A stretch of DNA of 64,000 bases from Paenibacillus sp. SY21-1 (GCF_005222705.1 NZ_STGF01000024.1:1-64000); one strand, 5' to 3'; counted from the first letter of the stretch, positions 44,501 to 53,747 are shown. A program made the numbers and translations. Notes: generated from the letters alone by a model not told the origin.

Positions 44501-47500
44501 GATGCCAACAGCGGTCAAAGGCAATCCCGTAATGACTTGGGAGGATCGCGCCAACTACAGCAACAACGGCGCCCGCTCCCTCTATATGGAAAACCCGACC
44601 TCGAACGATCAAGGCGCATGGACATCCAGTCAATCAATCGCCGTTACGCCGGGACTGTCCCATACGTTAACGTTTGCCGCGAAGCTTGACGGCAAGCTGA
44701 AGAACGGGCTGAAAGCCGTCATTACCTACAAAGATGCCGGCGGATCGACATTGGGTTCTGTTACCCTTGCCACGAACCGGAAATCGACGATCGCTCCTCC
44801 GTCCAATCTGGCCATTCAAGCGAATGCGCTGGCGTACGCCGTAACCGGGGACATCGTCTATGCCCGCAAAACCAAGGAGCTGGTCGATCTCAAGCTGAAC
44901 GACTTTCTGCAGGGCGCCGAGCATTGGCTGGTCAAGGATGCCAGGCCGGATAATATCGACGCATATGGCAAGGTGCAGGGCGGCCGCGTGGCCTCCATCC
45001 TTGCATCCGCATTAACATTTATCCAAACCGCAGAGGTGTATTCCGAAGCGGAGCATGAAGATTTAATCCGCAAGCTGAACTACTTCATGCTCTTCCTGAA
45101 TGACGGCAGAGACCGGAACGAGATGGACGATTATACTGTTCAGTTGGGCGCAACCAACTGGGAATCCGACGCCGTGCTCGGAGCCGCCATGCTGGCCATG
45201 GTATACCCGGAACTCAACCAATCCAAGCAGTATCTCGCAAACGCCAATCATCTGGTTAAAGCCCAGTTGCAGTATGCCGTAGGCAGCGAGGGGGAATGGC
45301 CTGAATCCGTCCGTTACCATTTCGCCGTGCTCCAGCGATTAGCGGCTTACGCCAAAGCTCTGCGCAACCAGACGGGCGAAGACTGGTTCGCGCTGCCTAA
45401 GCTGGTGAAAATGTTCGAGTACAATGTGGAAGTCCAGACGCCGGCTTACGCCTATACCGGCGGTTCCATTAATTCGCCGGTTTTTGGCGATGATACGATG
45501 ACTGGCGGCAATGAATTTTCGCTGTTGGGCATTTATTACGACGAGGTGGCGAGAAGCAACCGGACGCTCGCTTCGCATATGTATCAGACTTGGGAAAAAG
45601 CGGACAGCAGACTGCCTGCCAACGGTGTTGAAACCATTCTGCTGGAGAGCTTTTTTGCCCCAATGGATGATGCGCCGCCATATGCGCCGCTTTCGCTTCA
45701 ATCGACGGATCGGTACAAAGGCGTGGGACTCGTCATGTTCCGCCATCGCTTCGGCACGCCAAAGGAAACGTTTATGTCCATTATGGCCAATAAAACGCCG
45801 CTAGGGCACGGCCACTACGATCAAGGCAGCTTCACCTTGTATGCGGGCAGCACGCCATTGGTGCTGGACCCCGGCATTGAAAGCTATTTTGCCGGCACCA
45901 AGTCCTGGTATGTAGGCTCCGCCTCGCATGCCACGGTTCAATTCAGAAAAGCCGACAACACCTCTTACCTGAATACGCCGGCTGTCAGCACGAACCATGC
46001 TTTTACGTCGAATGAGCACTTGGATACGATATCGCTAACAATCGCCGATCCCAATACCCATTCCACGGGCTCTCAGACGAGGACAATTGCTTATGTGAAG
46101 GACGACATGGACGCATTTTTGATCTGGGACCGGATTCAAGGCTCATCGGCCGGGACAATCTGGAACTTGCCCGTCGCATCCTCCGCTTTGTCCGATATTT
46201 ACGGCAACAAAATAACATCGACCGGCCATTACGGCATAGATCTGGAAACGACCATTCTCCAGCCTACCAATCCGTCAATTACCCAGGAGTGGGGCCGGTC
46301 GACGAATATGGTGCCTGCCGTCGACGGCGAGACGAAGCTGGAATACCTTCGCGTGACGAATGATCCGAACCAAAACTATTTAACGGTTCTTTATCCAAAA
46401 GCGAAAGGCTCGGAAGGATTGAAAAAAGCCGAAAAGCTTGATATCGGCGCGAGCCCTGTCGACCTTTATGTGCTGGAAACGGCGTCTGGACAGCAGACTT
46501 ACGCAGCCGTCAACAATAGTGATGAGGCAGAACAAATCGTTCTTCCATCCGTGAAGGCGCTCGTGGATTTGAAGAACGGAACGGTCTACCCCTCCTCGAA
46601 GGGCGCTGTAGCCGTGACGGCCGAAGCAGCCAGTCTGACGATATACAAAGCGGTTGAGAAGCAGCCTCCAGGCAATCCCGACGACCATAACAATGGTACG
46701 ACAGTCAGCGTCAGCCCAGGCGGCAAGGATCTGCTGAACATCGGCCCAGATGGCGCCGTGGATGGCGCAACGCTTAAAAACGCCTTAAAAAATTCCGGAA
46801 GCGTGACGATCCGGACGGAAGGAGATACCGTCATCATTCCCGCTTCCGCTCTTGAGGACGCCTCAAAGACGGCGGCTTCGAAGCTGAACATCATCACGGC
46901 AAACGGCACCTTTACGCTGCCGCTGGCGGCACTGGATTGGGAGACGCTATCTGCCAAGCTGCAGACACCTGCAATGGAGCTCAGCATTTATGTGAGTGTG
47001 GCAAAGGCAGCTGCTGATGTGGAAAATTCGGCCTTAGACGCTATCGCCTCCCTCGGTGCGGAAGCGATGGCGAATGTGATCGACTTCAGCTTGTCCGTCC
47101 AAACCGAGGATGGACGATCCGTTGCCATCGACAGCTTTGGCGCCTTGTATGTGGAGCGGAGCATTCCGCTGGCGAAGAAGGCTTCTGCTTCCGCTACGGT
47201 CGTCTTGTTCGATCCGGAGAGCAAAAAACTCTCCTTCGTTCCCAACCGTATTGGCGAAAGGGAAGCGGCGTTTTTCCGGCCGGGAAACAGCATCTACACC
47301 GTCATCGAATATGGCAAAATATTCGCGGATTTGGAGGGGCATTGGGCCAGAGCGGATATTCAAGCCTTGGCAGGCAAGCTGATTATAAGCGGTTCGACGG
47401 CTTCGTCATTCGCCCCTAACCGCAGCATCACCAGAGCTGAATTCGCAGCGCTGCTTGTTCGTTCGTTAGGCTTAACCGTAGGCCGCGAAAACATAACCGG

Positions 47501-47888
47501 CTTCAGCGATGTTTCAGCCTATCACTGGTATGCCGCGCCTGTTGCGGCAGCTGCAAATGCCGGGATCGTACACGGCTATGAGGACGGAACCTTCCGACCG
47601 GATGCTTTCATCACGCGGGAAGAGCTGGCGGCTATGATCATCCGCGTCATGCATTTTGCAGGCAGCCCGGCCGAGGAGCTAAGCCCCGATGAGCAGTCCG
47701 AAGCTCTGAGCCGATACATGGACGCGGATCACATTCTCTGGGCGCGGCAAGAGCTGGCACAAGCCGTTCGGTCCGGCATCTTAAACGGAAAAGGAGGCGC
47801 CCTGCTTGCTCCACGCTCCCAGGCGACCCGTGCCGAAGCCGCCGTGATGCTTGGACGCTTCCTGAAGAAGACGGGATTTATGGACTGA
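41571..47888 (+). CDS. Giant SLH-anchored secreted heparinase-like lyase
   Basis: A 2105-residue cell-surface enzyme. The start at 41571 has GGAGG upstream and opens a signal peptide cut near PAAYA-AEE. Upstream in-frame starts (41451 TTG) lack this layout. In order: a DNRLRE/CBM96-like module (about 41690-42190); two Ig-like repeats with AIAWSSSHPDVLS and AIAWSSSLPDVIS (42210-42780); a helical part with HREFYKPRPDEDI; a second DNRLRE-like module (43350-43850); a sugar-binding sandwich (44340-44800). Then come a toroid (44800-45700), the heparinase beta part with LGHGHYDQGSF (near 45805), a Gly-Asn linker, and three SLH domains (47310-47885: FADLEGHWA, FSDVSAYHWY, MDADHILWA). It probably makes the first cuts at the wall surface. 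Confidence 0.87.
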   Translation: MFNKVWRKSLSLTLTALLTLGLTTGAVPAAYAAEEANPGTVVVKLSPTDDASVNAHSSAVNTNYASGTLILGANRQFMMKFDLSGITDPITSATLKLYKTNTNAAQFSVYRSEADDWSEASITYATRPPEPTEDDRIGDACGEGLCLAIGGAGTLVPIRLTDTVIAEAAGDKLLSLVFKRDDIAASPGADLASKEHANAAWRPVLEVSTLRHLTDAERVANDRSSLLEQFNNKTVTDNLLLPAEGETNTAIAWSSSHPDVLSHSGIVTRPEFTGSDVQVSLTATVSFGSATDSAVMVVNVQKLPTPTDAQRVARDKELLIGEYNNMTVYGDVHLRSFGGYGFSAIAWSSSLPDVISDAGEVTRPAADGHDANVKMSAAISFGTASETVVLGMLVPKLGARTDSNEKSLAGMLELAAKLKEQYAIGTNPGQVPQPAMEQWETRIAAAQAALADPDGDLEWGSKQLREGGISFLGSLLTSDRIVDEAANRLEFSSYRQELLSLVWEAETLLLMEPDMYTQASKQAIRDQIDHAKAVLKGTYEVPFVRHREFYKPRPDEDIQFAIEHYSKASHPYSQKYGLKELIALYPDSHILADAYQTVRLYPSDDAFVWTSEKASAHNGSSLIYSEGRTSYMKFDLSEVAGSVKKAELRVTNWKTDRNATQVHYEANDDWEESTLMYPTTGDPVLGPIVATFILGAKDAAGNGYADLTTPVRVELLGDQILTLGFSNVPGTRWASEIHSKDTYNPDYRPYLELSLNQIVDAKLRDKFDRVVGQANDLAEHAAIGSGAWHYPQAAVDAVKENLLEAEQAKAEGNAEQIAAALVQVYDAMNAMRNVQVWRSEAEPESSLYFTESGLQALRDKMERNQSLKDKYEEAKQIADEQSLADIVAQRRFLEEGVDYDEMNADYKLWSNSESLNFTPPSGTASIQLQFTLEPADNEASGLGHAWVDSVKISPADSADLTIWNADFEEGENTPEHWMPTAVKGNPVMTWEDRANYSNNGARSLYMENPTSNDQGAWTSSQSIAVTPGLSHTLTFAAKLDGKLKNGLKAVITYKDAGGSTLGSVTLATNRKSTIAPPSNLAIQANALAYAVTGDIVYARKTKELVDLKLNDFLQGAEHWLVKDARPDNIDAYGKVQGGRVASILASALTFIQTAEVYSEAEHEDLIRKLNYFMLFLNDGRDRNEMDDYTVQLGATNWESDAVLGAAMLAMVYPELNQSKQYLANANHLVKAQLQYAVGSEGEWPESVRYHFAVLQRLAAYAKALRNQTGEDWFALPKLVKMFEYNVEVQTPAYAYTGGSINSPVFGDDTMTGGNEFSLLGIYYDEVARSNRTLASHMYQTWEKADSRLPANGVETILLESFFAPMDDAPPYAPLSLQSTDRYKGVGLVMFRHRFGTPKETFMSIMANKTPLGHGHYDQGSFTLYAGSTPLVLDPGIESYFAGTKSWYVGSASHATVQFRKADNTSYLNTPAVSTNHAFTSNEHLDTISLTIADPNTHSTGSQTRTIAYVKDDMDAFLIWDRIQGSSAGTIWNLPVASSALSDIYGNKITSTGHYGIDLETTILQPTNPSITQEWGRSTNMVPAVDGETKLEYLRVTNDPNQNYLTVLYPKAKGSEGLKKAEKLDIGASPVDLYVLETASGQQTYAAVNNSDEAEQIVLPSVKALVDLKNGTVYPSSKGAVAVTAEAASLTIYKAVEKQPPGNPDDHNNGTTVSVSPGGKDLLNIGPDGAVDGATLKNALKNSGSVTIRTEGDTVIIPASALEDASKTAASKLNIITANGTFTLPLAALDWETLSAKLQTPAMELSIYVSVAKAAADVENSALDAIASLGAEAMANVIDFSLSVQTEDGRSVAIDSFGALYVERSIPLAKKASASATVVLFDPESKKLSFVPNRIGEREAAFFRPGNSIYTVIEYGKIFADLEGHWARADIQALAGKLIISGSTASSFAPNRSITRAEFAALLVRSLGLTVGRENITGFSDVSAYHWYAAPVAAAANAGIVHGYEDGTFRPDAFITREELAAMIIRVMHFAGSPAEELSPDEQSEALSRYMDADHILWARQELAQAVRSGILNGKGGALLAPRSQATRAEAAVMLGRFLKKTGFMD

Positions 47889-47934
47889 TATTTCAGGGAT
47901 AGCTTGCCTGTTCGAATTTTTATTTTAAAATAAA

Positions 47935-47973
47935 ACCGGCGGGGCTGGCGAAATACAGCCCAGCTCCGCCGGT
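47935..47973. terminator. Terminator between the SLH lyase and the 48.2-kb gene
   Basis: ACCGGCGGGGCTGG pairs with CCAGCTCCGCCGGT. The minus-strand side has TTTTATTTT and is the better terminator. A second small hairpin, GCCCCTAA-CCTC-TTAGGGGC, lies at 48016-48035. The rest of 47889-48194 shows no gene. Confidence 0.7.
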
Positions 47974-48194
47974 GATAAATCCGGACGTTGTCATAACGCC
48001 GAATTAATCCTTTATGCCCCTAACCTCTTAGGGGCTTAATGAGTCATGCCATATAAAATAAAGGCTCTACTTATTATTGTACATGCCTCATATGTGCTAC
48101 AACCGGTGGCGGTTGTGGATTCCGCATAGTATGGGGGCGAATCGTGGATATGCATGACCACCATTCGCCGAAATCGATGTGATACTTATTTGCC

Positions 48195-50630
48195 TTACTG
48201 TTGCCGTACTCTCATTTCCTCCGCGAATTCTATGTCGTAATTCATCAGAATGAAGGCAGGCTCAGAGCCAGCATCGGCACTTATGAATATTTCATCCATA
48301 TATCCCTCGACTAAGAAGCGATTCACACGGAGAGATTGCAGATCCATTCTCACAATCTCGGTATACAGGTTCTCCCTTGCAAGCTCACCCGTCTCTTGAA
48401 GCAAGTATCGATCATTCTCGTTGCTGTGCAGCAAAAAGTACAGTTCGTCCCCCTGCCTCATAAGCTTGCCAATGTCCGCATAATTTTGCCGAAAGACCGT
48501 CTTCACTTCATTTCGCTTCCAATCGATTCCAAGAATGCGATAGCCCTGCACAAGGTAAAAGATATCCGTCGCTTCGTCAATGATCAGACTATTCTCTCCT
48601 TGGGTCGTGCGATCATAGAGGCCATCGGGCTCGGAACGCGGAAACGCTGCCGAGCTAAGCCATTTTCCTTGCCGGTCAAAACGTTCTAATCGGCGGTCAA
48701 GCAACACCAAGACCTCGTCTTTATAGGAAAAAATCCGCACCTCTGCGATCGCGTTTTCATTATAACCGATGTAGGATGAACGATATTCCCGCTTCCCCTC
48801 ATTGTATTGATATAAATATCCATGAAGATAGTACCATGTGAGGCCGCTTTGCCGATCTTGATACCACTCTTGCGGGCGAAAATGCTCAAACGTCGTCTTT
48901 TTCAAACCGGCTGTAGATTGAAACGCTTGCGGCTTCGCGCTTAGCAGCTTCATGGCCATGTCTGTAGTATAGCGGTAGACAGTTGAATCAATATGCAATT
49001 GCTCTCCTTCAAGCGTAAGCTGGTAAGGAACTGCAACCTCGAGCGTTGTCTCGATCTCCAGCTTATCATTCAGCATGAGCACCCGGGAGCCTTCCGTATC
49101 CGCAACGATCCACCCATCTTTTACACGAACAAAATCTCTCGCGCCGCGACCAGAAAACCCTTCTCCAGTAGTAACAGAGACCGTTATCGGCAACACGCCG
49201 ATTTTTAGAAGCTCGTTATCTTTGTATTCGTAGAAGTGCTGGTCAACGAGCACATACCACCTGGACCCGAGCTTTCGGTATGTTTTTGCAAACCCATAAT
49301 CTGAATCTTGATGGATCTCGTCGACAGCCTCCTTAATCTCTCTTGGAACTGAAGCGTTTGTATTATCCTCCTCAAAGCTCCATTCCAGGACATCGTGACT
49401 GACCCAATCAAAGGAATGGGGCGGTCGATTTTCTTGTTTAACCGTGAAATTGCTTAAAGAGGATGCCCAGAGCGCTTCCGGGTTCGAATCCTCGGTATGA
49501 ATAAGATCATGCCAGGAGATATATTTGGTTTCTCCATTGACTTCGAATTCCATCAGTGAACCTTTAGTTGTTACTAACCTTGCACCTTGGGTTGAAAATT
49601 GCGTGTATATGGGCGGGTTCAGTTCTTTCGTGTCCCCGTCCTTATATTGAATCACTTCCAAACCGTTAGGCGAAGCGTACGTGAATGTATGAGGATTCAG
49701 CGCTTGCCAATCTTTTTGCCACAATCTTGGCTCTGCTCGAAGCAAGGAACGCACGCCATGATTAATAAACGTCAATACTTCCTGCCCGTCCTGACTGCGG
49801 AAACGTCCCAGAATCTGCGGGAATTCCTCCAAAAAGCTCACCTGTCTGGCGTCAAGCAATTCATAATCGGTATAGCGCCACGCAGCATAATTAGGTTCTT
49901 GGATATAAACAATAACGCCCTGCTCGTCACTGAAAGAGTATACGGATATATTTTGAAACGATTGGCTCTTAGAGAAGTAACGCAAGCCTTGTGTCTTGGC
50001 CGGCATTTTGATTTCAGCACCATTCATGAATTCCCTATCCAAGGATACCCACTCCATGCGGGAAGGATCAAAAAGCTGCTCCGAGAAACCAGATCCGTTG
50101 AGCGCCTTAACGAAAAATAGTCGAGGCTCCTCTGCAGCCGTCATGGTAAGCACCTCTTGCGGTCCAAAAAATAATTCCTGCCGAGCAATGACAGTTGGCT
50201 TAGGCTCTATACGAATAGCCATCCAATCTCCTCGATGCCCCTCCTCCCCAGAACCCTCCTCTATTAGCTGAGTCGCAATGAGCAGATATTCTCCATTCAG
50301 CCAAGCCTGCGCAGACATCGGTTTTTTCCATTCGTACAGCACTTCCTTGCCTGCGTCTTCCGAAACGTAGTTAAGTTGAAGATTCTCCACATAAATCGTT
50401 TGTTGACCTTGCTTCCACAGCACCTGCGGCTCCTTCAGGTCAGTTGAAAATTCACCTTCCAGAGGCTTCCACGTTTCTTCTGCATCAAGCGATTGGACTG
50501 AAGGTGTCGGCACCACAGCAACGGGCAACTGGTCATCCTTCTTATTCATAATTAAAAGAAACAAAATAATGAAGATGGTAATAACAATCAAACTGCTTAC
50601 GACGATGAAAGAGCGACTGCGCCGCTTCAT
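48195..50630 (-). CDS. Unknown single-pass membrane protein with large outside domain
   Basis: An 811-residue protein. The start at 50630 (MKRRSRSF) has AAAGGGGTGG upstream. An in-frame start 33 codons earlier lacks one. A basic start and one helix (about residues 7-28, IVVSSLIVITIFIILFLLIM) anchor it, leaving about 780 residues outside. That part has repeated short beta-strands with alternating Tyr, Trp and hydrophobic residues, and phrases such as WYVLVDQHFYEYKDNELL, WYYLHGYLYQYNEG and LVLLDRRLERFDRQG. This suggests a propeller-like repeat fold. No catalytic motif or family was recognised. It is transcribed alone. Confidence 0.6.
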   Translation of the reverse strand: MKRRSRSFIVVSSLIVITIFIILFLLIMNKKDDQLPVAVVPTPSVQSLDAEETWKPLEGEFSTDLKEPQVLWKQGQQTIYVENLQLNYVSEDAGKEVLYEWKKPMSAQAWLNGEYLLIATQLIEEGSGEEGHRGDWMAIRIEPKPTVIARQELFFGPQEVLTMTAAEEPRLFFVKALNGSGFSEQLFDPSRMEWVSLDREFMNGAEIKMPAKTQGLRYFSKSQSFQNISVYSFSDEQGVIVYIQEPNYAAWRYTDYELLDARQVSFLEEFPQILGRFRSQDGQEVLTFINHGVRSLLRAEPRLWQKDWQALNPHTFTYASPNGLEVIQYKDGDTKELNPPIYTQFSTQGARLVTTKGSLMEFEVNGETKYISWHDLIHTEDSNPEALWASSLSNFTVKQENRPPHSFDWVSHDVLEWSFEEDNTNASVPREIKEAVDEIHQDSDYGFAKTYRKLGSRWYVLVDQHFYEYKDNELLKIGVLPITVSVTTGEGFSGRGARDFVRVKDGWIVADTEGSRVLMLNDKLEIETTLEVAVPYQLTLEGEQLHIDSTVYRYTTDMAMKLLSAKPQAFQSTAGLKKTTFEHFRPQEWYQDRQSGLTWYYLHGYLYQYNEGKREYRSSYIGYNENAIAEVRIFSYKDEVLVLLDRRLERFDRQGKWLSSAAFPRSEPDGLYDRTTQGENSLIIDEATDIFYLVQGYRILGIDWKRNEVKTVFRQNYADIGKLMRQGDELYFLLHSNENDRYLLQETGELARENLYTEIVRMDLQSLRVNRFLVEGYMDEIFISADAGSEPAFILMNYDIEFAEEMRVRQQ

Positions 50631-50845
50631 GACATCCACCCCTTTTATCCATCCCAAAATAGACGCATGCATTAGACGTATTAAATTGGGAAAAGTTTCA
50701 AAAAGAAGCGAATATCTGAAAATTATCAATTCCTCGCTGCTTTCATTTCAAATCGTTGCTTTGCCGTCCCTCCCTCAGCAGCGCAGTTCCTTTTAGGCCG
50801 AATCGCTTGTATGTATTCCCTTCATTACAAAAGGGAAATTACATT

Positions 50846-50888
50846 TTACCCAGGTAATATTGATTTTTTATTTTTACCCGGGTATAAT
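50846..50888 (+). promoter_or_regulatory. Promoter with two palindromic operators before the DUF2239 gene
   Basis: TTGATT (50860-50865), 17-bp spacer, TATAAT (50883-50888). TTACCCAGGTAA (50846-50857) lies just upstream of the -35 and TTACCCGGGTAT (50874-50885) overlaps the -10. The two 12-bp sites are 28 bp apart. A TetR-like or similar dimer would shut off both downstream genes. Confidence 0.7.
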
Positions 50889-50913
50889 TGTGGCGAGCTG
50901 AGAGGAGGCCAGT

Positions 50914-51519
50914 ATGAGTAATACCCTAACACAGTTTTACTGCACGGCATTTTTGGATGTAGCGGTCGTCGCCAGTGGTTCCTTACAGCACGTTGTTGCT
51001 GCAGTGAAGGATACTCTGAGTGACAGAGAGCTCACACAGCTGCTTGTATTTGACGACTCCACGGGCAAGCCTATAGATGTTGATTTTCGCGGAAAAATAG
51101 ATGATGTGCTTAAACAGTTTGGAGACTCATCCGGCACAGAAGTGAATCAACAAACTACACGGCGGGTCGGCCGACCCAAGCTGGGTGTCGTATCCGGTGA
51201 AGTAACGTTATTGCCTCGGCATTGGGAATGGCTCAAGAGTCAGCCTGGAGGGGCGTCGGTAACCTTGCGAAAACTCATCGATGAAGCCCGCCGTGCTGGA
51301 GAACAGCAGAGCACGATCCAAGAGTCACAAGAAGCAGCCTATAACTTTATGACAGCTATGGCCGGGGACTTCAATCAATACGAGGAAGCTCTGCGAGCAC
51401 TGTATGCCGGTGATTTGGATCGCTTTTACCATTATATCGATGACTGGGTACCCGATATTAGAAACCATATCAAGAAATTAGCAGCCAGAGCATTTCCTGA
51501 AGAGAATTTAGAAAAGTAA
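50914..51519 (+). CDS. DUF2239-family protein
   Basis: A 201-residue soluble protein. The segment VGRPKLGVVSGEVTLLPRHWEWLKSQPGGASVTLRKLIDEARR (VGRPKLGV to LIDEARR, about residues 86-128) is the hallmark of DUF2239. It has a basic, helix-rich look that could bind nucleic acid, but no function is established. The C-terminal part is acidic and helical. GAGAGGAGG precedes the ATG. It is followed 71 bp later by an alpha/beta hydrolase on the same strand, and both probably share the operator-bearing promoter. Confidence 0.75.
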   Translation: MSNTLTQFYCTAFLDVAVVASGSLQHVVAAVKDTLSDRELTQLLVFDDSTGKPIDVDFRGKIDDVLKQFGDSSGTEVNQQTTRRVGRPKLGVVSGEVTLLPRHWEWLKSQPGGASVTLRKLIDEARRAGEQQSTIQESQEAAYNFMTAMAGDFNQYEEALRALYAGDLDRFYHYIDDWVPDIRNHIKKLAARAFPEENLEK

Positions 51520-51590
51520 GATATGCGGGACCATAGGATCCAGCCTATTCAGAACTTCCGATATCGAATGAATCGAAGGAGAACATAACC

Positions 51591-52481
51591 ATGAACATTC
51601 TAAAAGCTAACGGTGTTGAGTTGGCCTATGATAGTTTCGGCAACGAACATGATGAGGCTGTTATCCTGATCGCCGGGCTTGGAACCCAGATGATCCGCTG
51701 GACGGTACCATTTTGTGAACTACTGGCGACGCGGGGTTTTCGGGTGATCCGCTTTGACAATCGCGATGCAGGATGCTCAACCCATTTTAGCCATTATCGA
51801 ACGTTGGATTTTGACGCATTAGCGACTGCTCTCATGTCCGGGCAGCGACCGGACATCCCATACACGCTCGATGACATGGCAGGGGACGCTATTGGACTGC
51901 TCGACGCCCTTTCCATCGACCGGGCCCATTTCGTTGGCAGGTCAATGGGCGGCATGATCGCCCAGCTTGCAGCCAGTGAGTATCCTGAACGGGTTTTATC
52001 ACTCACTTCCATTATGTCTAGCTCCGGTAATCCCACTCTTCCGCAAGCCTCCCCGGATGTCATGGCGATGATGACGAAACCGGCACCGAATCCCTTCGAG
52101 GATGAAAAGGGATATTTGGCTCACAGCCTGTCTTTTGCCAAACGCATCGCCGGCACTGGCTATCCGTTTGAAGAAGACGCTTATCGGGAGCTCATTCTGG
52201 AGGAAGTCCAAAGAGCCTACGATCCAGGCAGTGTCGGACGACAAATTGCCGCGATCGCTGTCTCAGGTGACCGTCGCCCGCGGCTGGCTACCATAAAAGC
52301 GCCGGCACTTGTCATTCATGGGGTGGACGATCCCCTGTTCGTCCCGGCGTGTGGCGAGGACACGGCTTCTGCGATCCCGGGCGCCGAGCTGATGTTGGTT
52401 GACGGCATGGGGCATGACCTTCCGCATCAACTATACAAAGTAACCGCTGATGCCATAATACGAACGGCTCGTCGCCATTGA
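51591..52481 (+). CDS. Alpha/beta-fold hydrolase (RdmC-like)
   Basis: A 296-residue cytosolic hydrolase. The oxyanion region is LIAGLGTQMIRW and the nucleophile elbow GRSMGG (Ser118). The acid is in HGVDDPLFVP and the histidine in DGMGHDLP. The FDNRDAGCSTHF motif and the short cap resemble aclacinomycin methylesterase (RdmC)-like esterases. GAAGGAGA precedes the ATG. Likely in an operon with the DUF2239 gene. The substrate is unknown. A terminator follows, shared with the convergent hydrolase. Confidence 0.82.
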   Translation: MNILKANGVELAYDSFGNEHDEAVILIAGLGTQMIRWTVPFCELLATRGFRVIRFDNRDAGCSTHFSHYRTLDFDALATALMSGQRPDIPYTLDDMAGDAIGLLDALSIDRAHFVGRSMGGMIAQLAASEYPERVLSLTSIMSSSGNPTLPQASPDVMAMMTKPAPNPFEDEKGYLAHSLSFAKRIAGTGYPFEEDAYRELILEEVQRAYDPGSVGRQIAAIAVSGDRRPRLATIKAPALVIHGVDDPLFVPACGEDTASAIPGAELMLVDGMGHDLPHQLYKVTADAIIRTARRH

Positions 52482-52498
52482 CAAGCGTTTCCTCATTA

Positions 52499-52554
52499 TA
52501 AAACCAGCCCCAGCCATGGACTGGCAAATAAAGTCCTGGACCGGGGCCGGTTTA
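52499..52554. terminator. Terminator between convergent hydrolase genes
   Basis: TAAAACCAGCCCC pairs with GGGGCCGGTTTA around an inner hairpin. U-rich ends lie on both sides. Confidence 0.7.
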
Positions 52555-52580
52555 TTGAACTCATCTTCTACTTTTACTCA

Positions 52581-53747
52581 TTACTTTAGTCCTCGAATAC
52601 CCTTGTAGACAGATTCGCACAGCTCCGTTGTAAACCTGCCCGACATTCCTTCAAGCGCCGTATTGGTGAACGCTACAACACTAAGCTCCTCACTCGGATC
52701 AACAAACCAGGAGTGACCATAGGTGCCGCCCATCCGCCACGTTCCCGGCGATTCAGGTGTATGGGCGTCCACTGGGTCTTTAAGCAGCGTGAAACCAAGT
52801 CCAAAGCCTCTCCCCGGCCAATAGGGCATGACAAGATTACCAATTTGATTGGTAGTCATTTCTGTGACAAGAGCCCTCGGTAGAATCGGATCTCCTCCCT
52901 GCCGTAAAGCCTCCAGCAGTTTAAGAAAGTCTCCTGCGCTTCCAATCATGCCAGCTCCTCCCGAAGGGTAAGCTGTCTTATCGGTAAACCTGCCCGGTGA
53001 AAGCAGGAATCCTGCCGTCCCCTCCACGAAAGGAACGGTATCAAAATCTTGCAAGCGCCGGGGCTCTCCAGCGCTGTCTGCGTAAGCCGTGGTCAATCTG
53101 TCCGTGTCCACAGCCTTGAAATCCGTGTCCATCATGGAAAGCGGATGAGTGACAAGCTTTCGTACAGCTTCAGTTAACGGCTTTCCCGTTACCTTTTGGA
53201 TGACCGCTCCGAGCACGTCTGTTGCTATGGAATACCTCCACATTCTCCCTGGCTCATTAAGGAGCGGAACAGAAGCAAGTCTTTGCAGATTCTCTTCAAG
53301 TGTAATTCCTGCCATATCCATGCCGTCCGATATCCCGGCAAGCTCATAAGTTCCCTTTTCTTCCTGGAAGAAACGGTAAGTTAAGCCTGCGGTATGCGTC
53401 ATCAGATGGTGTACGGTCATGGTAACATGCTGTCCGTTTGGCAGCTTGGGACGAAAGGTGGGCAACCATTTTTCCACCGAATCGTTTAACTGCAATCTCC
53501 CTTGCGAAATCAATACTAAAGCTGCCGTCGACACGATCGGCTTGGTTACCGAAGCATATCTAAACAAAGCATTTTCCTGCATCGGCCGTTTCTGCTCGCG
53601 ATCGGCCCAACCGGCAGGCCTGCTGTAAACGAGGTTTCCGCCTAATGCAATTTGGACCACGGCACCCACGATCCTTTTTTCCTCAAGTGTGCGCTCAATT
53701 ACCTCATTGACGTTTTTATGCAGCAATTCCAGATCTATAGTTCCCAT
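52581..53747 (-). CDS. Serine hydrolase, class C beta-lactamase fold
   Basis: A 388-residue protein. The nucleophile motif is SVTK (Ser66, Lys69), the tyrosine motif WRYSIATDVLG (Tyr in YSI) and the late motif GGTYGHSWFVD. There is no signal peptide. It belongs to the EstB/PBP-like group, acting as esterase or peptidase. A separate gene at 7456-8601 belongs to the same family but is only distantly similar. AAGGACAGGAAG precedes the ATG. It is divergent from the Lrp-type gene across 171 bp, so that regulator might control it. Confidence 0.82.
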   Translation of the reverse strand: MGTIDLELLHKNVNEVIERTLEEKRIVGAVVQIALGGNLVYSRPAGWADREQKRPMQENALFRYASVTKPIVSTAALVLISQGRLQLNDSVEKWLPTFRPKLPNGQHVTMTVHHLMTHTAGLTYRFFQEEKGTYELAGISDGMDMAGITLEENLQRLASVPLLNEPGRMWRYSIATDVLGAVIQKVTGKPLTEAVRKLVTHPLSMMDTDFKAVDTDRLTTAYADSAGEPRRLQDFDTVPFVEGTAGFLLSPGRFTDKTAYPSGGAGMIGSAGDFLKLLEALRQGGDPILPRALVTEMTTNQIGNLVMPYWPGRGFGLGFTLLKDPVDAHTPESPGTWRMGGTYGHSWFVDPSEELSVVAFTNTALEGMSGRFTTELCESVYKGIRGLK

